Shown here: positions 30,883 to 39,765 of the stretch, one piece after another | How the letters are laid out: each line of letters begins with the position of its first letter | Numbering within the stretch: position 1 is the first letter of the stretch | NCBI RefSeq assembly: GCF_033547155.1 | Contig: NZ_CP137892.1 | Span: forward strand, 4,092,001 to 4,156,000 | From: Pseudomonas benzenivorans | GTDB lineage: Bacteria; Pseudomonadota; Gammaproteobacteria; Pseudomonadales; Pseudomonadaceae | Direction of reading: 5' to 3' | Length of the DNA: 64,000 nt | Position numbers and translations under genes: made by a program | The notes under the pieces: generated by a model | What the model saw: the letters and a program-made list of their open reading frames with translations, nothing else | The model's database searches: none | Told to the model about the DNA's origin: nothing

Positions 30883-31617
30883 CTAGAAACCGTGGCGCCG
30901 CAGGACGGCGGCGTAGCTGCCATCCTCGCGCATCGCCGCGATGGCCTGGTCGAAGACCTCGGCGATGCGCTGGTGGTCGGGGCGCTCGAGGCTGACCAGA
31001 ATATGCAGGCCGTTCTCGCTCAGCGGCTGTGGCACGAACTCCAACCCATCGCGGATATCCTGCAGCGTGCGCCCGAGGTGCCAGCGCGCGACGAACTCGT
31101 CCTCCAGCATCAGGTCCACCCGCCCGGCGGAGACCATGCGGGCGCCGCTCTGGAAACTGCTGACGGTGACCTTGGTCAGCTGCCGGTCGTGATCGAACGC
31201 GTGGGAATAGGCATAGTCGCGCATGACCGCGATGCGGTAGGGATAGAGGTCGGCGAGCCGCCGAAACTCTAGCGCCTCGCCCTTGCGCCGCAGGAAACTG
31301 ATGCGATTGACCAGGTAGGGACGGGAAAAATAGCCGAACCGGCTACGCTCATCGCTGTACCAGGCGTTGATCAGCACATCGTAACGACCCTGGCGCAGCC
31401 CCTTCACGGCCCTGGCCCAGGGCACCTCGGCGTAGTGCGTGGCATAACCGGCCTTGGCCAGCGCGGTACTGACCAGGTCCGACGCCAGGCCATTGTTGTG
31501 CAGACTGCTGTCATTGAACGGCGGCCAGGGGCTGGCCACCAGCCTAAGCGCCTCCGTGGCACCGGCCGGCCAGCACAGCAAGGCAAACGACAAACACCAG
31601 ACACGCAACCCGGTCAT
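30883..31617 (-). CDS. Periplasmic solute-binding protein, SBP_bac_3 family (orphan)
   Basis: A 244-residue protein with a signal peptide (CLSFALLCWPAGATEA) and an amino-acid-type binding fold: LVASPWPPFND, then GLASDLVSTAL, and GRYDVLINAWYS. It is encoded alone, without permease or ATPase, and ends exactly next to the GGDEF gene (stop to stop, convergent). Such orphan proteins can feed a transporter elsewhere or serve as sensors. Two others of the same family are at 42057 and 58674. The ligand cannot be predicted. Confidence 0.82.
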   Translation of the reverse strand: MTGLRVWCLSFALLCWPAGATEALRLVASPWPPFNDSSLHNNGLASDLVSTALAKAGYATHYAEVPWARAVKGLRQGRYDVLINAWYSDERSRFGYFSRPYLVNRISFLRRKGEALEFRRLADLYPYRIAVMRDYAYSHAFDHDRQLTKVTVSSFQSGARMVSAGRVDLMLEDEFVARWHLGRTLQDIRDGLEFVPQPLSENGLHILVSLERPDHQRIAEVFDQAIAAMREDGSYAAVLRRHGF

Positions 31618-31739
31618 GACAAGCCGCCCAGAGCAAAGGATTGATCAATACTAGTCGGCGTTCACCATCGCGCCTATCTCAGGGGAGTCGAGCGCTGCAC
31701 CGACAGCGACCTCCTGACAGCAAATTCGAGGAATCGCCT

Positions 31740-32192
31740 ATGAACACCCTAGGATCGCTGCTAGGCCTCGGCCTGCTGACCTTCGCCTCGCTCGTCCAGG
31801 CCGCGGACGGGCTGGTGGCGCTGAAAAGCCCCCACAGCGCAGACCAGACCATGAACCGACTGGTGCAACAGGTCGAACAGCGCGGCCTCCGCCAGTTCGC
31901 CCGCATCGACCACGCCGCCGGCGCCGCCAGCGTCGGCAAGCAGCTGCGCCCCACCGAACTGCTGATCTTCGGCACCCCCCAGGGCGGCACGCCGCTGCTG
32001 GAGTGCGCCCAGTCCGCCGGCATCGACCTGCCGCTCAAGGCGCTGGTCTGGGAGGATCAGGCGGCCCAGGTGTGGCTCGGCTACAACGACCCGGCCCATA
32101 TCGCCGCGCGCCATGGTGTCGCCGAGTGCCCGGCGGCGGCGCAGTTGCAACAGACACTGGCGGCCATCGCCGCCGCGGTCGTCGCCCCCTGA
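31740..32192 (+). CDS. DUF302 family exported protein
   Basis: A 150-residue protein with a signal peptide (LLGLGLLTFASLVQA, then AD) and one DUF302 domain: LVALKSPHSADQTMNRL, FARIDHAAGAASVG, PTELLIFGTPQGGTPLL, LPLKALVWED, WLGYNDP. DUF302 proteins are small periplasmic proteins of unresolved role, often in pairs or fused to other domains. ATG 31740 follows CGAGGAATCGCCT. It is a single gene between divergent and unrelated neighbours. Confidence 0.85.
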   Translation: MNTLGSLLGLGLLTFASLVQAADGLVALKSPHSADQTMNRLVQQVEQRGLRQFARIDHAAGAASVGKQLRPTELLIFGTPQGGTPLLECAQSAGIDLPLKALVWEDQAAQVWLGYNDPAHIAARHGVAECPAAAQLQQTLAAIAAAVVAP

Positions 32193-32284
32193 GTTCGGGA
32201 CCACGCCGGCCGGCCGCCATCGGGTAAGATGCGCGCTATTTGCTGCCGCGCGGGCGGCGCCTGTCGGCTTGTGAGGAAGTGGCT

Positions 32285-33469
32285 GTGCTTGTGACTGAAG
32301 TGGTGATAGTCGGCGCCGGTGCCGCCGGCTTGATGTGCGCCCTGACCGCCGCCGGGCGCGGGCGCCGGGTGCTGCTGCTGGACCACGCCAACAAGGCCGG
32401 CAAGAAGATCCTGATGTCCGGCGGCGGGCGCTGCAACTTCACCAATATGTACTGCGAGCCGGGCAACTTCCTCTCGGAGAACCCGCACTTCTGCAAGTCG
32501 GCCCTGGCCCGCTACAGCCAGTGGGACTTCATCGCCCTGGTGAGCAAGCACGGCGTGCCCTATCACGAGAAGAAGCTCGGCCAGCTGTTCTGCGACCACA
32601 AGTCCAGCGACATCCTCGAGATGCTGCTGGCCGAGTGCCGCGAGGCCGGCGTCGAGCTGCGCCTGAACACCTCGGTGGAGCAGATCGCCGCACTCGCCCC
32701 CGGCTACCGCCTGCACACCAGCGCCGGGCCGGTGAACTGCGAATCCCTGGTGATCGCCACCGGCGGCCTGTCGATTCCCACCCTGGGCGCCAGCGGCTTC
32801 GGCTACCAGGTGGCCCAGCAGTTCGGCCACCGCCTGCTGCCGACCCGCGCCGGCCTGGTGCCCTTCACCATCACCGAGCCGCAGCTCAAGGCCCTGTGCA
32901 GCGAGCTGTCCGGCACCTCGGTGGAGGACTGCCTGGTCAGCTGCAACGGCCAGAGCTTCCGCGAGAACATCCTGTTTACCCACCGCGGCCTGTCGGGCCC
33001 GGCGATCCTGCAGATCTCCTCCTACTGGCAGCCGGGCGACAGCATCGAGATCGATCTGCTGCCGCATCTCGACCTGCCCGACTGGCTGGCCAGCCAGCAG
33101 GCGGCGCGGCCGAACAGCGAGCTCAGGACCCTGCTCGCCGAGCTCTTCACCAAGAAGATGGCCGGCCTGCTGGCCGACAGCTGGTTCGTCTCCAAGCCGA
33201 TGAAACAGTACAGCCCGGGCGAGCTCAGGACGATCGCCGACAGGCTCGGCCACTGGCGCCTGGTGCCGGCCGGCACCGAGGGCTACCGCACCGCCGAGGT
33301 GACCCTGGGCGGCGTCGACACCCGCGAGGTGTCGTCCAAGACCCTGGAGTCGCTGAAGAGTCCGGGGCTGTATTTCATCGGCGAGGTGCTCGACGTCACC
33401 GGCCACCTCGGCGGCTTCAATTTCCAGTGGGCCTGGGCCTCGGGCTACGCGGCGGCGCAGTATGTCTGA
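32285..33469 (+). CDS. NAD(P)/FAD-dependent oxidoreductase, BaiN/YhiN (HI0933) family
   Basis: A 394-residue flavoprotein. The dinucleotide-binding motif VVIVGAGAAGLMCAL is near the N-terminus, followed by the family hallmark GKKILMSGGGRCNFTN and the C-terminal GEVLDVTGHLGGFNFQWAW. The natural reaction of most family members is unknown. I place the start at GTG 32285, 8 bases after AGGA; GTG 32291 is an alternative. It is cytoplasmic and seems to be a single gene followed by the SLC13 gene 42 bases later. Confidence 0.88.
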   Translation: MLVTEVVIVGAGAAGLMCALTAAGRGRRVLLLDHANKAGKKILMSGGGRCNFTNMYCEPGNFLSENPHFCKSALARYSQWDFIALVSKHGVPYHEKKLGQLFCDHKSSDILEMLLAECREAGVELRLNTSVEQIAALAPGYRLHTSAGPVNCESLVIATGGLSIPTLGASGFGYQVAQQFGHRLLPTRAGLVPFTITEPQLKALCSELSGTSVEDCLVSCNGQSFRENILFTHRGLSGPAILQISSYWQPGDSIEIDLLPHLDLPDWLASQQAARPNSELRTLLAELFTKKMAGLLADSWFVSKPMKQYSPGELRTIADRLGHWRLVPAGTEGYRTAEVTLGGVDTREVSSKTLESLKSPGLYFIGEVLDVTGHLGGFNFQWAWASGYAAAQYV

Positions 33470-33511
33470 GCCGCGCCCACCCTGCCCCCCGTTCAAGGAT
33501 CGACCCTGCGC

Positions 33512-35362
33512 ATGACCCAAGACCAAGGCCTGATCTTCGCCATCCTCGCCGCCACCGTGGCGCTGTTCCTCTGGGGCCGCTGGCGCCACGATATAGTCGC
33601 CCTCGGCGCCCTGCTGGCCTGCGTGGTGACCGGCCTGGTGCCGGACCAGCAGGCCTTCGCCGGCTTCGGCCACCCGGCGGTGATCACCGTGGCCTGCGTG
33701 CTGGTGCTGAGCTACGGCCTGCAGAGCACCGGCGCGGTGGATGCCCTGGCCCACCGCCTGCTGCCGGCCAACGCCGGAGCCATGCTGTCGATCGCCGCGC
33801 TGACCGGCTTCGGCGCCCTGCTCTCGGCCTTCATGAACAACGTCGGCGCCCTCGCCCTGCTGATGCCCATCGCCCTGCGCATCGCCGGCAAGCAGGAGCT
33901 GCCCCCCGGCCGCGTGCTGATGCCGCTGGCCTTCGGCACCATCCTCGGCGGCATGACCACCCTGATCGGCACGCCGCCCAACCTGATCGTCTCCAGCTTC
34001 CGCACCCAGAGCGGCGCCGGCCCCTTCGCCATGTTCGACTTCAGCCCGGTGGGCGTCGCCGTGGCGCTGACCGGCGTGCTGTTCATCGCCCTGCTCGGCT
34101 GGCGCCTGGTGCCGCGCCGCGAGGTGGCCGGCGCCGCCAGCTTCGACACCGGCACCTACATCACCGAGGCACGGGTCGCCGAGGGCGCCAAGGCGGCGGG
34201 CAAGAGCCTGCGCGAAGTGGAGCAGCTGCTCGACGAGGCCGATGCCCAGGTGGTCGGCATGGTGCGCAACAAGCTGCGCCTGTCCGCCCCCAACCCCAGG
34301 CGCATCCTGCAGGTCGACGACGTGCTGATGATCGAGGCCGAGCCCGAGGCCCTCGGCGACGTGCTCGGCAAGCTCGGCCTGAAGCTGGAAGCCGCCAAGC
34401 CGCCCAAGGACGACAAGCATGCCGAGGACAAGGCCCATCCTGGCAGCAAGGACGACGCCAGGAAGGACAAGGCCAAGGGCAGCGACAAGAAGGACAGCAG
34501 CGGCGACGACAGGGTGCTGCAGGAGCTGCTGGTGCGCCCCGACTCCCAGCTGATTGGCCGCAGCGCCAGCGAAATCCACCTGCGCAGCCGCTACAGCATC
34601 AACCTGCTGGCGATCTCGCGACAGAGCCACCGCTCGATCAAGCGCCTGCGCTCGACCCTGATCGAGCGCGGCGACGTGCTGCTGATGCAGGGCATACCGG
34701 GGGACATCGCCGAGTTCGCCGGCGACTATGCCTGCGTGCCGCTGGCCGAGCGCGCCATCAGCATCCCCAACCCGGGTCAGGCCGGCCTGGCCCTGGGGGT
34801 GATGCTGCTGGCGGTGCTGGTCGCCGCCTTCGGCCTGCTGTCGGCGGCGGTGGCCTTCGCCGCCGGGGTGCTGGTGTTCATGGTGGCGCGGGTGGTGCCG
34901 CTGCGCCTGCTCTACCAGTCCATCGACTGGCCGGTGATCGTCCTGCTCGGCGCCCTGATCCCGGTGGCCGGGGCCATGTCCGCCACGGGCGCGGCCGACC
35001 TGCTGGCGCGCCTGCTGATGGAGCACCTGGCCCAGGGCAATCCGGTGCTGGTGCTGACCCTGCTGCTGGTGGTGACCATGACCCTCTCGGACTTCATGAA
35101 CAACGCCGCCACCGCCGCGGTGATGTGCCAGATCGCCCTGAGCGCGGCCAGTCAGCTGGGGGTCAACCCCGACTCCCTGCTGATGGCGGTGGCAATCGGC
35201 GCCTCCTGTTCCTTCCTCACCCCCATAGGCCACCAGAACAACACCCTGATCCTCAGTCCCGGCGGCTTCCGCTTCGGCGACTACTGGCGCCTCGGCCTGC
35301 CGATGGAGATCATCGTGGTGCTGGTCAGCGTGCCCCTGCTGCTGCTGGTCTGGCCGCTGTAG
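33512..35362 (+). CDS. SLC13/DASS-type permease with paired RCK_C (TrkA-C) domains
   Basis: A 616-residue membrane protein: about five N-terminal helices, a cytoplasmic insert with two TrkA-C domains (about 205-295 and 335-425), then the second membrane half. The transport motifs GTPPNLIVSS (first half) and SDFMNNAATAAVM (second half) are typical of anion/sodium symporters. Between the two TrkA-C domains lies an unusual Lys/Asp-rich linker of about 40 residues (KDDKHAEDKAHPGSKDDARK and more). Substrate could be a dicarboxylate, sulfate or similar anion. ATG 33512 is preceded by a weak site. Confidence 0.86.
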   Translation: MTQDQGLIFAILAATVALFLWGRWRHDIVALGALLACVVTGLVPDQQAFAGFGHPAVITVACVLVLSYGLQSTGAVDALAHRLLPANAGAMLSIAALTGFGALLSAFMNNVGALALLMPIALRIAGKQELPPGRVLMPLAFGTILGGMTTLIGTPPNLIVSSFRTQSGAGPFAMFDFSPVGVAVALTGVLFIALLGWRLVPRREVAGAASFDTGTYITEARVAEGAKAAGKSLREVEQLLDEADAQVVGMVRNKLRLSAPNPRRILQVDDVLMIEAEPEALGDVLGKLGLKLEAAKPPKDDKHAEDKAHPGSKDDARKDKAKGSDKKDSSGDDRVLQELLVRPDSQLIGRSASEIHLRSRYSINLLAISRQSHRSIKRLRSTLIERGDVLLMQGIPGDIAEFAGDYACVPLAERAISIPNPGQAGLALGVMLLAVLVAAFGLLSAAVAFAAGVLVFMVARVVPLRLLYQSIDWPVIVLLGALIPVAGAMSATGAADLLARLLMEHLAQGNPVLVLTLLLVVTMTLSDFMNNAATAAVMCQIALSAASQLGVNPDSLLMAVAIGASCSFLTPIGHQNNTLILSPGGFRFGDYWRLGLPMEIIVVLVSVPLLLLVWPL

Positions 35363-35375
35363 CGCGGCGCCCCGC

Positions 35376-36029
35376 TCAGGACGTCGGGGTCAGGCCGAGG
35401 ACGATGTCGAAGCGCGCCACCTGCTCGCGCGCCACCGCGCCGGCCACCGGCACGAAGGGCACGATCAGCAGCTCCCGTGCCTTGGGATCGCGGATGGCAT
35501 TGAGGATGGCGTCGCGGGCGTTCAGGCGCTCGCCGCGGATGTAGCACTGGGTGGCGAAACGCGGCTGCCCGGGCAGGGTCACGGCGAAGTGGATATGCGG
35601 GGTGCGCCCAGGGTAGGGCACCGGGCGGATGGTGCGGAAGCGGTAGCGGCCGTCGCGGCCGGTGACAAAGCGCCCGTAGCCCTGAAAGTTGGCATCGCGC
35701 CGCGCGCGATCGCCGCCGCGGCTGTGCAGGTAGATGCCCCGGGCGTCGACCTGCCAGATCTCCACCAGGGCATCGGCCAGAGGCCGGCCGTTGGCATCGA
35801 CGATGCGCCCGTGCAGGTGCACCACCGTGCCGCTGGCCGGGGTCAGCTGGTCGTCGACCAGCACCAGGTCATTGTCCCGATCCAGCGGCAACTGGTCGGG
35901 GTAGAAGGGCCCGAGGGTCTGCGCCGGGGTCAGCAGGCGCTCGGCGAAGGCCCCCGGGGCACTCAGCAGCCAGGCGCCGGCCCCCAGCCCGACCAGCAGC
36001 CGACGGCGGCTGATACGCGAATCGGTCAT
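35376..36029 (-). CDS. Exported intradiol ring-cleavage dioxygenase-like protein
   Basis: A 217-residue protein with a Tat-type signal (SRRRLLVGLGAGAWLLS, cleavage near AFA). The mature part has the intradiol dioxygenase fold: TLGPFYPD, GRIVDANGRPLADALVEIWQ, GYGRFVT, and the iron-binding YPGRTPHIHF segment. Two tyrosine and two histidine ligands for ferric iron can be accommodated by these motifs. Cytoplasmic catechol dioxygenases of this family lack export signals, so a periplasmic role on polyphenols or lignin-like material is possible. ATG 36029 follows GGAGGAG on the minus strand. Confidence 0.82.
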   Translation of the reverse strand: MTDSRISRRRLLVGLGAGAWLLSAPGAFAERLLTPAQTLGPFYPDQLPLDRDNDLVLVDDQLTPASGTVVHLHGRIVDANGRPLADALVEIWQVDARGIYLHSRGGDRARRDANFQGYGRFVTGRDGRYRFRTIRPVPYPGRTPHIHFAVTLPGQPRFATQCYIRGERLNARDAILNAIRDPKARELLIVPFVPVAGAVAREQVARFDIVLGLTPTS

Positions 36030-36123
36030 GCACTCCTCCGTGGATCGACGCGTCCTGCGATAAGACCGCAATCGGCCCGATGCGGCGCCCTCGCATCCGG
36101 ACAAAGGGCGCTTGGCCGCCTGG

Positions 36124-37245
36124 CTACAGGTGCTCCAGCACGCTGGTCGCCGAATGATAAGGCAGGCCATGGGCCTCGGCCACGCTGCCGCAGGTGATCA
36201 GGCCCTTGGCCACGTTGAGGCCGTTGCACAGGTGCGGGTCCTCTTCCAGGGCCCGACGCGTGCCCTTCTCGGCGAGGGCGATGACGAACGGCAGGGTCGC
36301 GTTGTTCAGCGCCAGGGTCGAGGTGCGCGCCACCGCGCCAGGCATGTTGGCCACGCAGTAATGCACCACCTCATCGACCACATAGGTCGGCTCGGCATGG
36401 GTGGTGGCCCTGGACGTCTCGGCGCAGCCCCCCTGGTCGATGGCCACGTCCACCAGCACCGAACCCGGCTGCATCTGCCGGATCATCTCGGCGCTGATCA
36501 GCTTGGGCGCCGCCGCCCCGGGGATCAGCACGCCGCCTATCACCAGGTCGGCCGCCAGCACCTGCTCACGCAGCGCCGCGCGGGTCGAGTAGAGGGTGGT
36601 GATGCGGTTGCCGTATTGACTGTCCAGGCGGCGCAGGGCGTCGACGCTCTTGTCCAGCACGGTGACGTCCGCGCCCAGCCCCACGGCCATGGCCAGGGCA
36701 TGGCTACCGACCACCCCGCCGCCGAGTATCACCACCTTGCCCGGCGCCACGCCCGGCACCCCGCCGAGCAGCACGCCACGCCCGCCGCGAGCCTTCTCCA
36801 GGCAGTTGGCGCCGGCCTGGATCGACATGCGCCCGGCCACCTCGGACATAGGCGCCAGCAGCGGCAGGCGGCCAGCCGCATCGGTGACTGTCTCGTAGGC
36901 GATGCAGGTGGCGCCGCCGGCCATCAGCTCGTCGGTCTGCGGCCGATCCGGGGCCAGGTGCAGGTAGGTGAACAGGGTGTGATGGGGGCGCAGGCGGGCA
37001 CGCTCCACCGCCAGCGGCTCCTTGACCTTGACGATCATCTGCGCCTGGTTGAACACCTGGGCGGCATCCGCGGCGATCTGCGCGCCGGCGGCCTGATAGT
37101 CGGCATCGCTGAAGCCGATGGCACTGCCCGCCTGGGTCTCGATCAGCAGCTCATGCCCCAGGGCGGTCAGCTCGGCCACCGACTGCGGGGTCAGACCGAC
37201 GCGATACTCGTGGTTCTTGATTTCCTTGGGAACGCCAATACGCAT
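36124..37245 (-). CDS. ald: Alanine dehydrogenase
   Basis: A 373-residue NAD-dependent alanine dehydrogenase (L-alanine to pyruvate and ammonia). [20 protein letters not shown] at the start, [14 protein letters not shown] [18 protein letters not shown], and the nucleotide-binding [21 protein letters not shown] (split at 20) are diagnostic. His and Lys catalytic positions lie in the N-terminal part as usual. ATG 37245 is behind TGGAGG. Single gene; a function in nitrogen and carbon balance is likely. Confidence 0.95.
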   Translation of the reverse strand: MRIGVPKEIKNHEYRVGLTPQSVAELTALGHELLIETQAGSAIGFSDADYQAAGAQIAADAAQVFNQAQMIVKVKEPLAVERARLRPHHTLFTYLHLAPDRPQTDELMAGGATCIAYETVTDAAGRLPLLAPMSEVAGRMSIQAGANCLEKARGGRGVLLGGVPGVAPGKVVILGGGVVGSHALAMAVGLGADVTVLDKSVDALRRLDSQYGNRITTLYSTRAALREQVLAADLVIGGVLIPGAAAPKLISAEMIRQMQPGSVLVDVAIDQGGCAETSRATTHAEPTYVVDEVVHYCVANMPGAVARTSTLALNNATLPFVIALAEKGTRRALEEDPHLCNGLNVAKGLITCGSVAEAHGLPYHSATSVLEHL

Positions 37246-37382
37246 AGCAACCTCCAGGCAGAAAAGCCGGACATCCATGGAAAGAGTCTAGGCCCCCAGG
37301 GGCCCACCGCGAGCTCAGGCGAATCGTTAGGGAATCCTCCCGAACCGTCCTGGTCGATAACGACCAGGCGCGATCGCCCGCC

Positions 37383-38135
37383 CTATGACTTGGGTATCTT
37401 GATGCCCTGCAGCAGCTCGACCGGCAGCGGGAAGACGATGGTCGAGTTCTTGTCCCCGGCGATGTTGCTCAGCGTCTGCATGTAGCGCAGCTGCATGGCG
37501 CCGGACTGGCGGCCGAGCATCTCGGCGGCCTGCATCAGCTTCTCCGATGCCTGCAATTCGCCCTCGGCGTGGATCACCTTGGCCCGCCGCTCGCGCTCGG
37601 CCTCGGCCTGCTTGGCGATGGCGCGGATCATCGACTCGTCGAGGTCGACGTGCTTGATCTCGACGTTGGCCACCTTGATGCCCCAGGCGTCGGTCTGCGC
37701 ATCGAGCACATGCTGGATATCGACGTTGAGCCGCTCGCGCTCGGCGAGCATCTCGTCCAGCTCGTGCTTGCCGAGCACCGCCCGCAGGGTGGTCTGGGCC
37801 AGCTGGCTGGTGGCCTTGAGGAAGTCCTCGACCTGGATGATCGCCTTCTGCGCGTCGAGCACGCGGAAGTACACCACCGCATTGACCTTGACCGAGACAT
37901 TGTCGCGGGAGATCACGTCCTGGGTCGGCACGTCCAGGACTATGGTGCGCAGGTCCACGCGCACCATCTGCTGGATGCCCGGGATGATGATGATCAACCC
38001 GGGCCCCTTGACCCGCCAGAAGCGCCCAAGCTGGAACACCACGCCGCGCTCGTACTCGCGCAGGATGCGGAACGCCGAGATCAGCAGCGCCAGCAGCAGC
38101 ACCGCCAGGGCGGAAAAGCTCAATTCGAAACCCAT
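37383..38135 (-). CDS. SPFH/Band 7 slipin-family membrane protein
   Basis: A 250-residue stomatin-like protein: one N-terminal membrane helix (residues about 4-22), then the SPFH domain with [34 protein letters not shown], and an [20 protein letters not shown] coiled segment. Slipins form large membrane rings and occur with NfeD partners. The gene begins two bases after the stop of the NfeD gene, so both are one operon and probably one complex controlling membrane quality or microdomains. Confidence 0.92.
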   Translation of the reverse strand: MGFELSFSALAVLLLALLISAFRILREYERGVVFQLGRFWRVKGPGLIIIIPGIQQMVRVDLRTIVLDVPTQDVISRDNVSVKVNAVVYFRVLDAQKAIIQVEDFLKATSQLAQTTLRAVLGKHELDEMLAERERLNVDIQHVLDAQTDAWGIKVANVEIKHVDLDESMIRAIAKQAEAERERRAKVIHAEGELQASEKLMQAAEMLGRQSGAMQLRYMQTLSNIAGDKNSTIVFPLPVELLQGIKIPKS

Positions 38136-38137
38136 GA

Positions 38138-39565
38138 CTAGTCTCCTTCAGACACCTCTTCGGCTGCGGCAACATCCAGCAGCAGGCCCTTGCGCGCCAG
38201 CACCCGCACCTGCTGGCCAGGGCGCAACGGCGCCTGGCTGACCACCTGCCACTGCTCGCCCTGCAGCTGCACCCAGCCGCCCTGCGGGTCGTCCGGCGCC
38301 ACCGCACTGATCCGCACGAGGCTGCCGAGCAGTTCGCTGTCGCCGCCGACCAGGGCCCGCCGTCGGGCGCGTAGCGCCATGCTGAGGATGGCGAAGATCA
38401 CCACGCCGCTGGTCAGCGCCAGGGTCAGGATCAGCGCCAGCGGAATGCCGAACCCCGGTACATCGGTGTCGATCAGGATCAGCGCGCCGAAGCAGAACGC
38501 CACGATCCCGCCGATGCCCAGCACGCCGAAGCTGGGCATGAAGGCCTCGGCTGCGATAAAGGCGATGCCGAGCAGGATCAGGGCCACTCCAGCGTAGTTC
38601 ACCGGCAGCAATTGCAAGGAATACAGGGCGAGAATCAGGCAGATGCCGCCGAGCACGCCGCCGATCCCGGTGCCCGGGTTGGAAAACTCGAAGAACAGGC
38701 CGTACACGCCGATCATCATCAGCAGCAGCGCCACGCTGGGGTTGGTGATCACCGCCAGCAAGCGCGTGCGCCAGTCCGGCTCGTGGCTGATCAGCACCGC
38801 GCCCTCGGTGTCCAGGGCGACCTCGACCCCGGCGGCCGTGAAGGTCTTGCCGTGCAGCTGCCTGAGCAGATCGGCCAGGTCGAGGGCGACATAGTCGATC
38901 ACCTTGAGCTTCAGCGCTTCCTCGGCAGCCAGGCTGACCGCCTCGCGCACGGCCTGCTCGGCCCACTCGGCATTGCGCCCGCGCAGCTGTGCCAGGCCAC
39001 GGATATAGGCGGCGGCATCATTGATCTGCTTCTTGCTCAGGGCATCGCCCGGCGCGGCGGCCTTCTCGTCCTTGCCGCCCTTGTCGGCGGCCTGGTCGTT
39101 TTGTCCGTCTCCCTCGCCCGTGTCGGGCGCCTCGGGCTGCTTGGGCGGCGCGCCGGGCATGCCGCCGATCTGCACCGGCGTCGCCGCGCCTAGGTTGGTG
39201 CCCGGCGCCATCGCCGCGACATGGCTGGCATAGAGGATATAGGTACCGGCACTGGCCGCCCGGGCGCCGCTCGGGGCGACGAAGCTGGCCACCGGGATGG
39301 GGCTGGCGAGGATGGCCTTGATGATGTCGCGCATGGAGGTATCCAGGCCGCCCGGGGTGTCGATGCTCAGCACCACCAGCTGCGCGCCGTCCCCCACCGC
39401 CCGGCTCAGGCCGCGCACCACGTAGTCGGCGCTGGCCGGGCCGATCGCGCCCTCGACCCGCAGCGTCACCACGGTCGCCGGGGCGCCCAGCAGCCCGACC
39501 GGCCACAGCACGAGCAGCGCCAGCAGCACGGGACGCAGTAACGCAAGCTTCGCGGCAAGCTTCAC
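38138..39565 (-). CDS. NfeD-family membrane serine protease
   Basis: A 475-residue protein with a signal or anchor segment at residues 10-27, a ClpP-class protease domain (about 30-250; the catalytic serine is expected in the [10 protein letters not shown] region, and a Lys follows further on), four to five membrane helices (about 280-410) and a C-terminal NfeD OB-fold ([20 protein letters not shown]). A low-complexity acidic and Gly-rich insert ([19 protein letters not shown]) lies within the protease part. Long-form NfeD proteins are known to cleave stomatin C-termini, which fits the slipin gene downstream. Confidence 0.92.
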   Translation of the reverse strand: MKLAAKLALLRPVLLALLVLWPVGLLGAPATVVTLRVEGAIGPASADYVVRGLSRAVGDGAQLVVLSIDTPGGLDTSMRDIIKAILASPIPVASFVAPSGARAASAGTYILYASHVAAMAPGTNLGAATPVQIGGMPGAPPKQPEAPDTGEGDGQNDQAADKGGKDEKAAAPGDALSKKQINDAAAYIRGLAQLRGRNAEWAEQAVREAVSLAAEEALKLKVIDYVALDLADLLRQLHGKTFTAAGVEVALDTEGAVLISHEPDWRTRLLAVITNPSVALLLMMIGVYGLFFEFSNPGTGIGGVLGGICLILALYSLQLLPVNYAGVALILLGIAFIAAEAFMPSFGVLGIGGIVAFCFGALILIDTDVPGFGIPLALILTLALTSGVVIFAILSMALRARRRALVGGDSELLGSLVRISAVAPDDPQGGWVQLQGEQWQVVSQAPLRPGQQVRVLARKGLLLDVAAAEEVSEGD

Positions 39566-39765
39566 GGGCTCTCCATGACAGCCGCCACGGATGAGTCGCC
39601 AGGAGCGGGCGCGGCTGCCTGCCTTAGAGGATAGTCCATGGGCGTGGCGCAGGTCGGCACCGCCCCGCGCCCCCGCTGGCAGGCGCGCCCGGCGGCGGAA
39701 CGTGTCGCCGGTCCGGCTATTGCATTAATCTTCGCTCCAAGTCTCGCGAACAAGGCCGTTCTTCG

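Noticed and set aside
32081..35544. Overlapping open frames of about 1050 codons on both strands over the flavoprotein and SLC13 genes
   Set aside because: Arg/Pro/Gly-rich translations in frames opposite to two genes with clear domains and ribosome-binding sites; shadows caused by codon bias.
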